Below the pieces are notes generated by a model. It made no database searches and was not told the DNA's origin. It saw only the letters and a program-made list of their open reading frames with translations. Below are positions 1 through 9,760 of a stretch of DNA of 64,000 nt, piece after piece. Within the stretch, counting starts at the first letter, position 1; the number at the start of each line of letters is the position of its first letter. The DNA is from Thereva unica (lineage: Eukaryota > Arthropoda > Insecta > Diptera > Therevidae), in NCBI GenBank assembly GCA_949987705.1, contig CATLJY010000133.1:1-64000 (forward strand), given 5' to 3'. The translations under genes were made by a program, and so were the position numbers.

Positions 1-380
1 ACACGAGAAACAAATTGTTGATTAAGGCAAATTAAATTCTGATTTTAAATGTTTACTCAGAGAAGTCTGTTGACTGAATGAATTTATTTTAATTTAACCA
101 AAAGCTTTACACATTAAAATACTTAAAACTAGATAAAATTTTAACTTAATAGCGAAAAATAATTTGCTGATTATGAATTTAAAAATGAGTACAAAAATAA
201 AGAAAAACAAAACAAGAAGACAAGATTCCAGGCTTGCTCAGAATGCGAGCGTCAAATTTCGTCTGGAAATTTGTCTTCTGTCTTACAGCTGCTGATAAGC
301 CTTGTGCTTATTATGTATATTATGCTAACTTAACTGCTGACTTAGGTTAAAGAATTCTTAAGATTTTTTAAGAATTCGAA
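1..380. other. Unassigned AT-rich flank
   Basis: No coding region or recognised repeat is visible. The stretch abuts the shared part of the left Gypsy LTR, where the missing R-U5 end of that LTR should lie. It does not resemble the R-U5 of the right LTR (5859-6028). It could be a different element or sequence joined by a deletion or recombination. Confidence 0.5.
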
Positions 381-691
381 CAATTATCGCTTTTTATTTC
401 ACTACTTTTCATTGTTCTCACTTTAAAACACTTGTATCGCCTTTATAATCAAAACTGATTCGATAGCGGCTGCCAGGCGCTTTTATATAGGCAGCTCCAC
501 CTTTGTCTACTTTCTGGAACCTTCGTTTTCTGGTTCCTTGTGGTATGTTCTTTTATTTCCTTAAGTTTCGACCAGCTTGAAGTTGTCTTCGCTTATCGCT
601 CGTTAGTTTAGTACATAAATTCTTAATTCAGACAACAACCGAAAATCGTTGATTCATCCTCTCGACAAACAGATGGCGCATAATCATCACA
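381..691 (-). repeat. Partial 3' LTR of the Gypsy element (U3 part only)
   Basis: These 311 bases match 6029-6339 with about four substitutions (roughly 98.7 percent by eye). In element orientation the LTR begins TGTGATG. The 170 bases forming the inner end of the intact LTR (5859-6028) have no counterpart left of 381, so this LTR is truncated or recombined. Confidence 0.9.
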
Positions 692-704
692 TTGCCCCCT
701 TCTT
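692..704 (-). other. Polypurine tract of the Gypsy element
   Basis: Read on the minus strand this is AAGAAGGGGGCAA, lying directly against the TGTGATG start of the 3' LTR. That is the expected plus-strand priming site of an LTR retrotransposon. It overlaps the end of the integrase ORF. Confidence 0.8.
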
Positions 705-1875
705 AGGACTGTTCGTCCCGAACAGTTGTCCATCCTGGATCCGGCTGATGATATGGACACAGCCTGTCTATGTGCACAATCTTATTCTTTGCTTTGGGTC
801 CTTGTTGAATCCTGTAGACCACATCGTTGATCCGTGTTAGGATTTTATAAGGCCCCTCCCACTGACGCTGAAGTTTCGGAGACTTGCCTTTCCGTCTTCG
901 AGGGTTGAACAGCCAAACGAGGTCACCTTCCTGGAATCCGATACAGTTTGCTCGGAGGTCGTACCTTATTTTCATCCTGTCACTGGCTATCTTGAGATTC
1001 CTCCTTGCGAGCTGGTGGATATCTGCAAGTCTATCACGAAGTTCACCTGTATAACCGCCAGTAGATTCGTTGCTTTCCACAGGTGTCCCAAATTTCAGGT
1101 CGCTTTGCAGCCGGATTTGTCTTCCAAAAATCACACTAGAAGGGGTTTGTCCTGTGGAATTATGAACTGCTGTCCGATATGCCATTAGAAAAATAGGGAT
1201 ATAACTGTCCCAGTCGCGCTGGTGCTCGCTAACGACTTTCCTTAAGTGCTCTAGCATTGTCCTGTTGAATCGTTCTACCATTCCATCGGATTGGGGATGA
1301 AGGGGCGTCGTCCTGGTCTTCTTCATTCCGAGTATCTTACATACTTCTTGAAAAACTTGAGATTCGAAATTTCTCCCTTGGTCAGAATGAAGCTCATGAG
1401 GAACACCAAATCTGCAGATCCAATTGTTCACTAATTCCTCTGCAACAGTGATTGCTTCCTGATTTGGAATGGCATATGCCTAGGGCCACTTACTGAAGTA
1501 GTCCATAACCACCAAAATGTAACGATTCCCTCGGTCTGATGCTGGAAAAGGTCCCGCCACATCAATTGCAATTCTTTCAAATGGGGCTCCCACGTTGTAT
1601 TGCTGCATTTGCTCTTACCCGAGGGCCCTTGCTGCTGGCACAAATTGTGCATTTACGGCACCAGTCTGTAACATCGTCCGCATGTGAAGCCAATAGAATC
1701 TATCTCTTATTTTTGCCAAAGTTTTATTGACTCCCAGATGTCCTCCTGATGCGCCATTATGACACTCCTCGAGAATATCTCTTATTATACTGCGAGGGAC
1801 TAACACCTGCATTCGGTGAGAGGTACCGTCAGAGGTTTCCCATTTGCGCTTTAACACTCCTCGCTCGATGTGCAA
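703..1875 (-). pseudogene. pol: Gypsy integrase region, frameshifted
   Basis: Integrase end of the Gypsy Pol polyprotein, which would insert the cDNA copy. A zinc-binding N-terminus with the H-x3-H part is visible near 1760 (CHNGASGGHLG). The central part contains the second catalytic aspartate in HSDQGRNF, and the catalytic glutamate lies in GMVERFNRT. A C-terminal GPY/F-like module (WEGPYKI) follows. The reading frame shifts near 1650, and there is an in-frame TAG near 1481, between the first and second catalytic aspartates. The last 242 codons (703-1431) are open. The protein ends at the polypurine tract. Family identity is secure; the gene is non-functional. Confidence 0.88.
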
Positions 1876-2052
1876 TGAATCCCATTGGGCCCAATAGCTC
1901 TTCAGGGTTTCGCTTCTCTCTGCAATATCCTTCCATTCAGGCTTCTCCTCGTATTCCTTCCATGCCAGAATCGAAGAAATATCTGGGTCGTCGCGTTGGG
2001 CGTCTCGGAGTCCCTGGTCGTCCCATCCTGTCGTTGGCTCAACGGTCGTCCT

Positions 2053-3003
2053 TTAACACTTTTCCTCAATACGCCGACAATGTTTGCAATCTTTTACGCA
2101 TGGTCGCCGGGAGAGTGCATCTGCATTTCCATGGTTTCCTCCTTTTCTGTGGACTATATTAAAGTCGTAGGACTGAAGTCTCTCTATCCATCTTGCCATT
2201 TGTCCTTCAGGATTTTTAAATTGCATCAGCCATTTTAATGCTGCATGATCCGTTCGAAGGATGAAGTTTTGCCCATAGAGATACTTGGGGAAGTGCTTAG
2301 TTGAGTCCACGATTGCCAACAGTTCTCTCCTTGTGACGCAGTAATTCCGCTCCGATTTTGACAGCGCTCTACTGTAGTAAGCTATGACCTTTTCCTGCCC
2401 TTCGAAGTTTTGTGATAGCACTGTACCAATTCCGACATTACTCGCATCTGTGTCCAATATGAATTTTTCCCCTGGATTCGGATATGTAAGTATTGGTGCT
2501 TGGCAAAGTCCATGCTTTAGTGTCTTGAAACTATCCTCGCATTTTTCTGTCCAGATAAATGGTCTTCCTTTTTCTGTCAGTTTATGTAATTCTTTAGCTA
2601 TGTGGGCAAAGTTCCTGACAAAACGTCTATAATAGGTGGCAAGTCCCAAGAAGCTTCGAAGTTCATGTTTATCCTTCGGTGTGGGCCAATTCTTAACTGC
2701 TGCTATTTTCTCCGGATCTGTTTGAACTCCATTGGATGAAACCACATGTCCGAGATAGTTGACTTGGTCACTGAACAGCACGCACTTTTTAGGGTTGAGT
2801 TTCAGTTGGGCAGTTCTCAACTTTTGGAAAACCTCTCGTAAATTGCCCAGATGCTCCTCGAAACTTTTTCCAACGACGATGATATCGTCCAAATAAACCA
2901 GACAAGTCTTCCATGTCAGTCCTCGCAAAACGCATTCCATCAGTCGTTCGAATGTTGCTGGAGCATTACACAGTCCAAAAGGCATAACTGTAAACTGCCA
3001 CAA
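2053..3003 (-). pseudogene. pol: Gypsy reverse transcriptase (C-terminal half) and RNase H
   Basis: This 316-codon open segment starts inside the RT palm. It has the MPFGLCNAPATFE motif, the catalytic YLDD box (YLDDIIV) and the RT thumb, then an RNase H domain of the Ty3/Gypsy type (ILDTDAS, TRRELLAI, RTDHAALKWL, NADALSRR). Its own frame extends upstream to about 3160, where the RT is shifted relative to the protease segment. It ends at a TAA (2053-2055); beyond this stop the same frame runs on into the integrase linker. The stop is therefore a nonsense mutation, not the natural end of the protein. Confidence 0.9.
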
Positions 3004-3011
3004 GCCGTTTC

Positions 3012-4277
3012 CTACAGAGAAGGCTGTCTTTTCGCGGTCCTCGGGGTGAATTTCGACTTGCCAATAGCCGCTCTTAAGGTCCAGGGTAGAAAACCATTGA
3101 GCTCCAGAGAGAGTATCCAGAGTGTCATCGATACGAGGTAATGGGTAGCTATCCTTATGTCATTTAACCGTCGATAATCCACGCAAAACCTTGTGCTGCC
3201 ATCTTTTTTTCTGACTAGAACCACGGGAGACATCCAAGGGCTTTTCGACTCCTCTATAAGGCCTTGTCTTCTCATGTCCTCAATCATATTGGCTGCTTCT
3301 TCCCGCTTGGCTAGTGGTAGCCTTCTCGGCGGTTGCTTGATTGGCTGGGCATCTCTGGTGTCGATCCTATGTTGGACGATGTTCGTTTTTCCAAAATCAT
3401 CATCTCTCATGTCGAAGATATCACTAAAATCCTCCACTAATGTTCTTGCATGGAGATACTGGTTTTGTTCAAGACAACTACTTGAGAGCACTGTGTTGAC
3501 CAATTTCGTGGCCTTTGGCTTTGGTTTTGCCACCGGTTCCGTGTGAGCGCACTCCACTAATGTAATCTGTTCTGCCGGTTCTCCTTTCCCCAAAACCGTA
3601 TCCTTCTTCAATCGTATTTCGCGCTCGTTGGTATTTAGCACTCTCATGAACACCTCCCTTTTGTCATCGATGCTCACCAGACATTTTCCAATTGCTATAC
3701 TTTTGGCCTGTTCCGTTTTCTCTTGTTCGATAAGATAGAATCGGTAGCTCCCGGGATCACCATCGACTATTGCTCGCACCAATTTCTCAGCGCACGGAGG
3801 AAGCACGGTATCTTCTCGAACGACGACTTTCAGCTGCGAAAAACACGTGGATCCTATGGCCATGGGAATCTCCTTGTTGTCATATCTCAGTATTTCCTCT
3901 CCGATGTCCAGTAGAATTTTATGCGTTTTCATAAAGTCTAGTCCCAGAATACACTCGTCTGTTATATCAACTACCAGGAACGAGTGTGAAAATCCGATGT
4001 CTGAGAGAACCACATCCAACATAGTTTCCCCGTGTACTCGTACTGGCTCTCCTGTTGCAGTTTTCAGTCTGTATTGGCATGCGTCTTTCAGCCACTTATT
4101 ACCGACCAAGTCAGCCCGGATGACAGATTTTGAAGCACCAGTATCTACAGTTATTGTGCTTTTTTGGTCTCCAATCTTTCCATCGATGACAAGGCTGTCG
4201 CCACTACGCTGCAGTTGTTTGATAGTGACGATGATGATACAGGGGCCTTCGATTTCCCCGACCAACTCCCGCCCCAT
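3012..4277 (-). pseudogene. pol: Gypsy aspartic protease and N-terminal RT
   Basis: Start of Pol. A retropepsin active site is visible as VDTGASKSVI at about residues 44-53, with an ILGLDFM element further on. The RT begins near residue 330 (MRRQGLIEESKSPWMSPVV, then VDYRRLND). The frame breaks just after the RRLND motif (near 3160), after which the ORF reads about 50 out-of-frame residues; the true RT continues in the frame of the 2053-3003 segment. It lies just downstream of gag in a different frame, consistent with Gag-Pol frameshifting, although the exact site is not visible. Confidence 0.88.
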
Positions 4278-4288
4278 GGAGTTAGTCT

Positions 4289-5746
4289 TTATTCGTTTCC
4301 CTGCTGCTGTCTATGGGGCGACACGGAGTCATTTTCTTCGGCCTCCCTCTGGTCACCTTTCTGTCTATGTCCGCATTTTTCACAACACTTTGCGCCACTC
4401 TTATTCTCGGGGGACTCCGCTTTCCTTCGCTTTCTACAATTCCTTTGCAGATGACCCGGTTCACTACAGTTCCAGCATCGGAGTCGACCGCGTACTTCCG
4501 TTGCATTCATTCTGTTGCAACTATCCTCTGTTGTGTGGATCTCTCTGAGGCGGACTGAACTTCTTGATGCCTGCCTCGCTGCCTCGTATGCCAGAGCATA
4601 TGCCAAAACTTCTGCGGTATTCTTCTTTCCGGCCAATCTGGCTGCCTGTTGTAGATCTCGGTCAGCAAAAGAGTTAAGGAAAGCCTCTCTTGCTACTTCG
4701 TTGATGTAGTCTTGGCCGAAACTAGGATAAGCCAGATGCACTAACCTCTCGATATCGGCGCATAGTTGTTGTAAAGTTTCTCCTGGCTTTTGAAGTCGAT
4801 TGCGAAGTTGAAGCCGATAAACCTCTTGCATGTGCTGATCACCGTAACGCATTTCCAGCGCTTGAACTAAGAACCCGTAGCTGTTGCGATGTTCTGCTGG
4901 TATTGACTGCATTATTTCTGCTGCTGTGCCCCTTGGTGACAACGTTAAGGCCGTTGCTTTCTCCTCCTCAGTCCAGAAATTGCCTGCTGCTGCTGCTTCG
5001 AATTGGAGCTTATAAGTAGACCATGGGCTTTGCCCGTCGAAAGTTGGAGGCTGTAGTTTCCTAACTCCGATGACTTCATGAGATGCCGTCGCTGGGTGGT
5101 GAATCTTTACTCTTTCTAGATCTGCTCTGACGGTTTCTAGTTTAATTTCGAGTTTTTCTAGATCATTCCTTACGTTTGCCTTGATGGAAGATTCGAGATT
5201 TTCCAGATCATTCCTTACATTTTCTTTCATGTTATCCAGCTTATTGTCGACAGAAAGTGAGAATGATTCGATTTTCTGCTCCAACTGGCTCCTCTGTTCT
5301 TCCATCGATTCTTTGAGTTCTGCGATCGAACGTTCATGAACTACTGTTAACATTTTTTGTTCATCTTTTAACGCCGACACTTCCGCCTTGATCTCTGTTG
5401 TCGCTTCCCTCATATCTGCTGATGACCGTGCTTGCGCTTCTTTAATCTCGGTTGTCGCTTCCTTCATCTCGGCTGTCGCTTCTTTCATCTCTGCTGATGC
5501 ACGTTCTTGCGCCTCTTTCATCACCATCAATGTTTTAAGAAGTTCTGCCATACTCACTGTCGCTTCTTCTGGCTCTGCTTCTACCTCGCCTTCAAACATG
5601 TAGGTTTCAGGATCCTTACCTTCGTTCATCATAGCTTCTCGAAGCAGGCCGGTTAGGGAACTTTTAGCCCCCACCGTTGACAACGAGCGTTTACTTAATT
5701 CTCTTTTCAACTCTACAGTGCGCAAATCCTCTAGCTTTCGACCCAT
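4289..5746 (-). CDS. gag: Gypsy Gag with SAP-like N-terminus, coiled coil and zinc knuckle
   Basis: 485-codon intact ORF. Residues about 5-42 resemble a SAP-type helix-extended-helix module (LRTVELKRELSKRSL...TGLLREAM). Residues about 75-215 are a long charged coiled coil built of repeated KEATTEIKEA-like heptads. A capsid-like region follows (LQPPTFDGQSPWSTYKLQFE, about 230-400). One CCHC zinc knuckle is at about 424-437 (CWNCSEPGHLQRNC), followed by a degenerate CCEKCGH. It would package element RNA into particles. ATG at 5746 is the first in-frame start, about 95 bases downstream of the primer binding site. It is the only undamaged gene of this element. Confidence 0.87.
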   Translation of the reverse strand: MGRKLEDLRTVELKRELSKRSLSTVGAKSSLTGLLREAMMNEGKDPETYMFEGEVEAEPEEATVSMAELLKTLMVMKEAQERASAEMKEATAEMKEATTEIKEAQARSSADMREATTEIKAEVSALKDEQKMLTVVHERSIAELKESMEEQRSQLEQKIESFSLSVDNKLDNMKENVRNDLENLESSIKANVRNDLEKLEIKLETVRADLERVKIHHPATASHEVIGVRKLQPPTFDGQSPWSTYKLQFEAAAAGNFWTEEEKATALTLSPRGTAAEIMQSIPAEHRNSYGFLVQALEMRYGDQHMQEVYRLQLRNRLQKPGETLQQLCADIERLVHLAYPSFGQDYINEVAREAFLNSFADRDLQQAARLAGKKNTAEVLAYALAYEAARQASRSSVRLREIHTTEDSCNRMNATEVRGRLRCWNCSEPGHLQRNCRKRRKAESPENKSGAKCCEKCGHRQKGDQREAEENDSVSPHRQQQGNE

Positions 5747-5840
5747 TTTATTAATAAGTCCTTATTTCTCACGCACAAAATTTAAATTCCAATCACAATT
5801 ATTGTTCAAGTTCACTTATTTCACTTATCTCTTAATTAAT

Positions 5841-5856
5841 CCCACTTCTGACACCA
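5841..5856 (-). other. Primer binding site, tRNA-Leu type
   Basis: On the minus strand it reads TGGTGTCAGAAGTGGG, complementary to the 3' end of eukaryotic tRNA-Leu (acceptor ...CCCACTTCTGACA plus CCA). It lies two bases inside the 5' LTR, as expected for minus-strand cDNA priming. Confidence 0.82.
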
Positions 5857-5858
5857 AT

Positions 5859-6339
5859 TGTTACGTTTTTACAGCTTAACGGATTCGTAGGATTAATTAA
5901 GGAATACACTTTTTAATTATCCACACAATAATTTATTTATCACAAACCAAACACAATTTAAAAATAAACACAATTCTTAGAGTTCACTATAATCACTAGC
6001 AAATTTAATATTTCGCACTATTCAATTCCAATTATCGCTTTTTATTTCACTACTTTTCATTGTTCTCACTTTAAAACACTTGTATCGCCTTTATAATCAA
6101 AACTGACTCGATAGCGGCTGCCAGGCGCTTTTATATAGACAGCTCCACCTTTGTCTACTTTCTGGAACCTTCGTTTTCTGGTTCCTTGTGGTATGTTCTT
6201 TTATTTCCTTAAGTTTCGACCAGCTTGAAGTTGTCTTCGCTTATCGCCCGTTAGTTTAGTACATAAATTCTTAATTCAGACAACAACCGAAAATCGTTGA
6301 TTCATCCTCTCGACAAGCAGATGGCGCATAATCATCACA
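5859..6339 (-). repeat. 5' LTR of the Gypsy element
   Basis: 481-bp LTR bounded by TGT...ACA in element orientation. Bases 6029-6339 are shared with the left LTR; 5859-6028 are present only here. The right edge abuts the gag of another Gypsy element, so this junction is an authentic insertion boundary. Confidence 0.88.
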
Positions 6340-6885
6340 ATATGTTATAGGCCTTGCTTCGTCGAAAACATATAATTCATTTAACTTATAGTTTATTTCT
6401 TTAACATACAAGAAAAGTTCTCTTAAATTACTTACTCGTAAAGATCTACAACGATTTAAAAGATCAGCATAGTTTTCCCTTGGTCGAAAATGTAGTTTGA
6501 GTTCCTATTTCACATCCTCCCATCGGTCGTGAACGTTGTTTCCCAGGCGTTGGATGCAGCGTTTGGCTTCACCTTGGACCTTGTCATTTATGATGATGCC
6601 CATTGCATATTCCCTTAATCCGGGTATATTTGGACAAAGCTGGAATGTCCTTTCGACTGAACTGATGAACTCTTGAACGGTGTATTCATCTCTGCCATTG
6701 AAGTTCCTTAACTTATTTAAGTAGTTTAGGAATTGCTCTTGTGACAACGTGAAATTATCCTGAGGGATTTGAGGTCTTGGTTGCTGGTTTGCATTAATCT
6801 GCTCGATTCTAGCTTGGAGCGCTAGAATTTGTGCCTCCTGTTGCTCGACAATACCTCTAAGTTGCTCATTAACTTGTCCTGCCAT
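6340..6885 (-). pseudogene. gag: Gag N-terminus of a second Gypsy element, interrupted
   Basis: The open part (6505-6885, 126 codons) begins with a coiled coil rich in Q and E (residues 5-40). It continues into a retrotransposon Gag-like segment (FNGRDEYTVQEFISSVERTFQL). A premature TAG at 6505-6507 stops it, but the same frame continues with Gag-like sequence to 6340, where the first Gypsy element is inserted. The downstream gag and pol of this older element are not in the window. Confidence 0.7.
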
Positions 6886-6995
6886 TCTTCTCTTTGAAGC
6901 GAACTTAATATTTCTACTGGGCTTTTTTTTTATTAACTGATATCCAAAAATTTCGGTTTGTATCTAGTCACTGACTATATTTGCACTTTATCAAT

Positions 6996-7346
6996 TCAAC
7001 TCTTTTGTTTCTGTTCCACTAATACCCGGGTCGTGGACATTGGCCAGTACGGGATCCCGAATCTGCAAGTCGTCTCGCCTCGTTTTGTGCAGGTGAAAGT
7101 ATGTTTGTGTATCTGGTTGGCGTAGATAAAATCGTTGGGCACATCATCTCGGGAAACGGAACTTAATTTTTCCACGAGTTCGATGGTTCTTGGCATATTT
7201 TCCGACACGGTCTCATGAGGGTCGTCGTTCAGCCACAATAAAATATGAGCGTGTGGACTTCCTCGGTGCTGGAACTCAATACGAAGGAAGTAGTCTTTAA
7301 CGAAGTACAAGTTTTTATAGAAAGAAACTAATATTATTGTTGACAA
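6996..7346 (-). pseudogene. Helitron/Helentron Rep (HUH) fragment
   Basis: Fragment of the rolling-circle replication initiator of Helitrons. The diagnostic two-His motif is visible as EFQHRGSPHAHILLW at about residues 23-38. It is followed by the conserved HTFTCTKRG...CRFGIPYWP segment at about residues 82-103. The catalytic tyrosines and the helicase are absent. The first ~20 residues do not look like the family, so the left part of the ORF is probably unrelated sequence. Its reading frame is open, but it is a fragment. Confidence 0.82.
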
Positions 7347-7407
7347 TTTTTGACAATTTTAATCAAATTTTTAGGATTACTACAATCAAATTTTTATTAA
7401 AATTACT

Positions 7408-7453
7408 ACGGGACTTACGGGACTAACGGGACTAACGGGACATAACGGGACAA
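7408..7453. repeat. Short tandem repeat of ACGGGACTA-like units
   Basis: Five consecutive 9-10-base units based on ACGGGACTA lie between the Helitron Rep fragment and the 599-bp duplication. They may be terminal or subterminal sequence of the same Helitron, but no second copy is present to test this. Confidence 0.6.
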
Positions 7454-8429
7454 TGAGTCATCATTTTTCGTGCATGCAGCCGGCGTTCATCGTTTTAATA
7501 GACGTTGTCACGTCAAAAAAAAATCACGTTATTTAATTGACACGGTAAAGTGCTTAACGATTAAATTATTTATCGATAGGCTGTATCACTTTTTGAAATT
7601 TTCCGTACAAATCGCACAAAAGAAACGAAGTTTTTCCATATTTCTTCTTAGAGCTTTATAAACTCGATCACAAGATTGCTTATCTTCGGATAGCAATCCT
7701 ACCGACTGCGCCACTTAACTTTTTTATATTTTAATAAAAAAGGATTATTTAAAAAAAAGAAAAAAATCAAATATATAAAAAAAACACAAATTAATTTATA
7801 TTAATTATATTATTAACTTTATTCAAAAAGAAAGATTTCGCGGTTGAACTTCAGCTCAACTTTCCCGCTCCGAATTTAAATTCAGACTGTTACAATTATT
7901 TTAAGTTTTCTTTTGCAAGGTTCTTATTATTATTATTGCTAGTACAATAATTTGCATGATCGTCAGTTTTACTGTGATCATGTCTTATTTCTAAGAAATG
8001 GTACCATGGGAACATTAAATGGAATTATTAAAGAATTGAAATTCAATACTTTTGTTTTGTCTTGAGAAGTTTAAATTTAGTCATGATGATTTCTTTAATT
8101 TTGTTATAACAAAATTATTTTTCATTAAAACAATATTAATAAATTAAAGTGCTTAACGATTAAATTATTTATCGATAGGCTGTATCACTTTTTGAAATTT
8201 TTCGTACAAATCGCACAAAAGAAACGAAGTTTTTCCATATTTCTTCTTAGAGCTTTATAAACTCGATCACAAGATTGCTTATCTTCGGATAGCAATCCCA
8301 CCGACTGCGCCACTTAACTTTTTTATATTTTAATAAAAAAGGATTATTTAAAAAAAGGGAAAAAAACCAAATATATAAAAAAAAAAAAATTGGCAGTTAT
8401 AGGGACTGCCGATAGAATTGAAAACTTAG

Positions 8430-8712
8430 AACTTAGATGTTGAAATTCGATTCTTTTGAAGTAATACAAAATTCTATATTTCTTGAAAGGACTAAATCTT
8501 TTTGATTGCAGTATTTTCATTAGGACATTAACCAACTTATTAAAATATGTAGCACAAGTAACTGCGTCTTCATTAATAAGTGTACTTTTTTCTATAAAAT
8601 TTAATGCTGCTGCATCTTCAACCGATATCTCAGAATTATTTTTTAAATTATGTAATAATTGTAGCAATTTTGACCATCCTATTTCATTAGCACTTTTGTA
8701 AAAAAGATACAA
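8430..8712 (-). pseudogene. Helentron Rep N-terminal fragment
   Basis: Reads SANEIGWSKLL, then INEDAVTCATYFNKLVN, then the segment ending FKRIEFQH. This is the region just upstream of the Rep HUH motif in Helentron proteins. The sequence stops matching exactly at RIEFQH, before the RGSPHAH motif, and passes into the 3'-terminal hairpin region. The protein is therefore truncated by an internal deletion. It directly follows the endonuclease-like segment on the same strand. Confidence 0.72.
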
Positions 8713-9165
8713 TCGGGTTATGGTAACTAAAGTAAGAAATGAAAATGTTTGATTCGAATTTATCTAAGTATCGCGTAAAAACCGCATCAATCGTCGTTTT
8801 ATATTTGGTAGTACTAAGTTTCCGATCATTGGACATATTTAAATTAAGTGTTGTATTTAAAAATTCAATTAATGGTAGCTATCATCTGCAAAGTTAATAT
8901 TGAAGTCTCCACTTAAAATCATCGGTACATTATCATATTTTTCGCCGAATCTTTTTTCGAGAATTTCAGAACCTTCTTTTGTATAAATCATCAAATTTTC
9001 GAATAAAAATTGTTGTATCTGTCTCATAGATTTTCCAGGCGAAATATAAACGGCAACCATTAATACGTATTGCCCATTCTCGGAACTGCAACGAGCAACG
9101 CATATTTCGCCTATATCAGAAACATTAACACCAATGCATCTAGTGAATTTAGTATGTATGTCCAT
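8695..9165 (-). pseudogene. Helentron-associated endonuclease-like (EEP) domain, frameshifted
   Basis: Endonuclease/exonuclease/phosphatase-type domain of the kind attached to Helentron proteins. Visible motifs are MVAVYISPGKS at about residues 36-46 and ILSGDFNINFADD near 83-95. The frame then stops at 8869. In another frame the C-terminal part continues (TTIDAVFTRYLD, then ISYFSYHNPIVS) down to about 8695. Nuclease activity is lost through the frameshift. In this fragment the domain lies upstream of Rep, whereas it is usually C-terminal. Confidence 0.72.
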
Positions 9166-9760
9166 ATATGAAGTAATGAAGTGTGACGTTCAAAATGACT
9201 GGTTTTATATTTTCATTTTCGATACTTAATTGAATAATAGTAGGCGGTCAGATTTATTTTTTTATTCAAAATCAAAAAGTTTTTGATTATAATCGATTGA
9301 GCGCGTGCGCCAGTCATGAGCATGTCGGTGACGCGAACGCATAACATTTTCCCCTATCAAAAAGTGCCCAACGCGGCTAAAGAAGTTTTCACTTCAAAAA
9401 ACACAAATTAATTTATATTAATTATATTATTAACTTTATTCAAAAAGAAAGATTTCGCGGTTGAACTTCAGCTCAACTTTCCCGCTCCGAATTTAAATTC
9501 AGACTGTTACAATTATTTTAAGTTTTCTTTTGCAAGGTTCTTATTATTATTATTGCTAGTACAATAATTTGCATGATCGTCAGTTTTACTGTGATCATGT
9601 CTTATTTCTAAGAAATGGTACCATGGGAACATTAAATGGAATTATTAAAGAATTGAAATTCAATACTTTTGTTTTGTCTTGAGGAGTTTAAATTTAGTCA
9701 TGATGATTTCTTTAATTTTGTTATAACAAAATTATTTTTCATTAAAACAATATTAATTAT

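Larger units (their letters stand above)
381..6339 (-). mobile_element. Gypsy (Ty3-type) LTR retrotransposon, decayed, no env
   Basis: Minus-strand element with 5' LTR (5859-6339), tRNA-Leu-type primer binding site (5841-5856), gag (4289-5746), protease-RT-RNase H-integrase (703-4277), polypurine tract (692-704) and a partial 3' LTR (381-691). Domain order protease, RT, RNase H, integrase is that of Ty3/Gypsy. The integrase ends at the polypurine tract, so there is no room for env. The pol frame carries at least two frameshifts and two in-frame stops, so it cannot act autonomously. It interrupts the gag of another Gypsy element to its right. Confidence 0.9.
8389..9400 (-). mobile_element. Truncated Helentron-type Helitron insertion
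   Basis: About 1.01 kb inserted in a T-rich (minus-strand) site between duplicated segments A and B. The minus-strand 5' end has a perfect hairpin, GAAGTGAAAACTTC (9382-9395). The 3' end has the hairpin GGCAGTCCCTATAACTGCC (about 8391-8409) next to poly-T. It contains an endonuclease-like segment and a Rep segment. Helentrons are known to insert in T-T sites and to carry such terminal hairpins; no target duplication is seen. Confidence 0.7.
7546..9755. repeat. 599-bp tandem duplication, second copy split by a Helentron fragment
   Basis: Segment A (7546-7793) and segment B (7794-8139) are repeated in the same order and orientation as A at 8145-8388 and B at about 9401-9755, with only a few substitutions. 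The second A-B junction is interrupted by 8389-9400. Segment A contains a tRNA-like stretch (7665-7718 and 8267-8317 on the minus strand) with a box-A-like TGGCGCAGTCGG; the box B is poor. Segment B reads on the minus strand like the end of an LTR, with an AATAAA signal, but no partner proves that. Confidence 0.8.

Noticed and set aside
1749..2238. Overlapping plus-strand ORFs
   Set aside because: Antisense shadows of the RNase H-integrase region.
3847..4548. Long plus-strand ORF of 233 codons
   Set aside because: It lies antisense to gag and protease, whose motifs are clear; no family features.
7408..7453. Telomere-like repeat
   Set aside because: Units are ACGGGACTA-like, not the insect TTAGG, and only five are present.
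7665..7718. tRNA gene on the minus strand
   Set aside because: Box A is good but box B and the acceptor stem do not form; the same sequence occurs again at 8267-8317. At best tRNA-derived.
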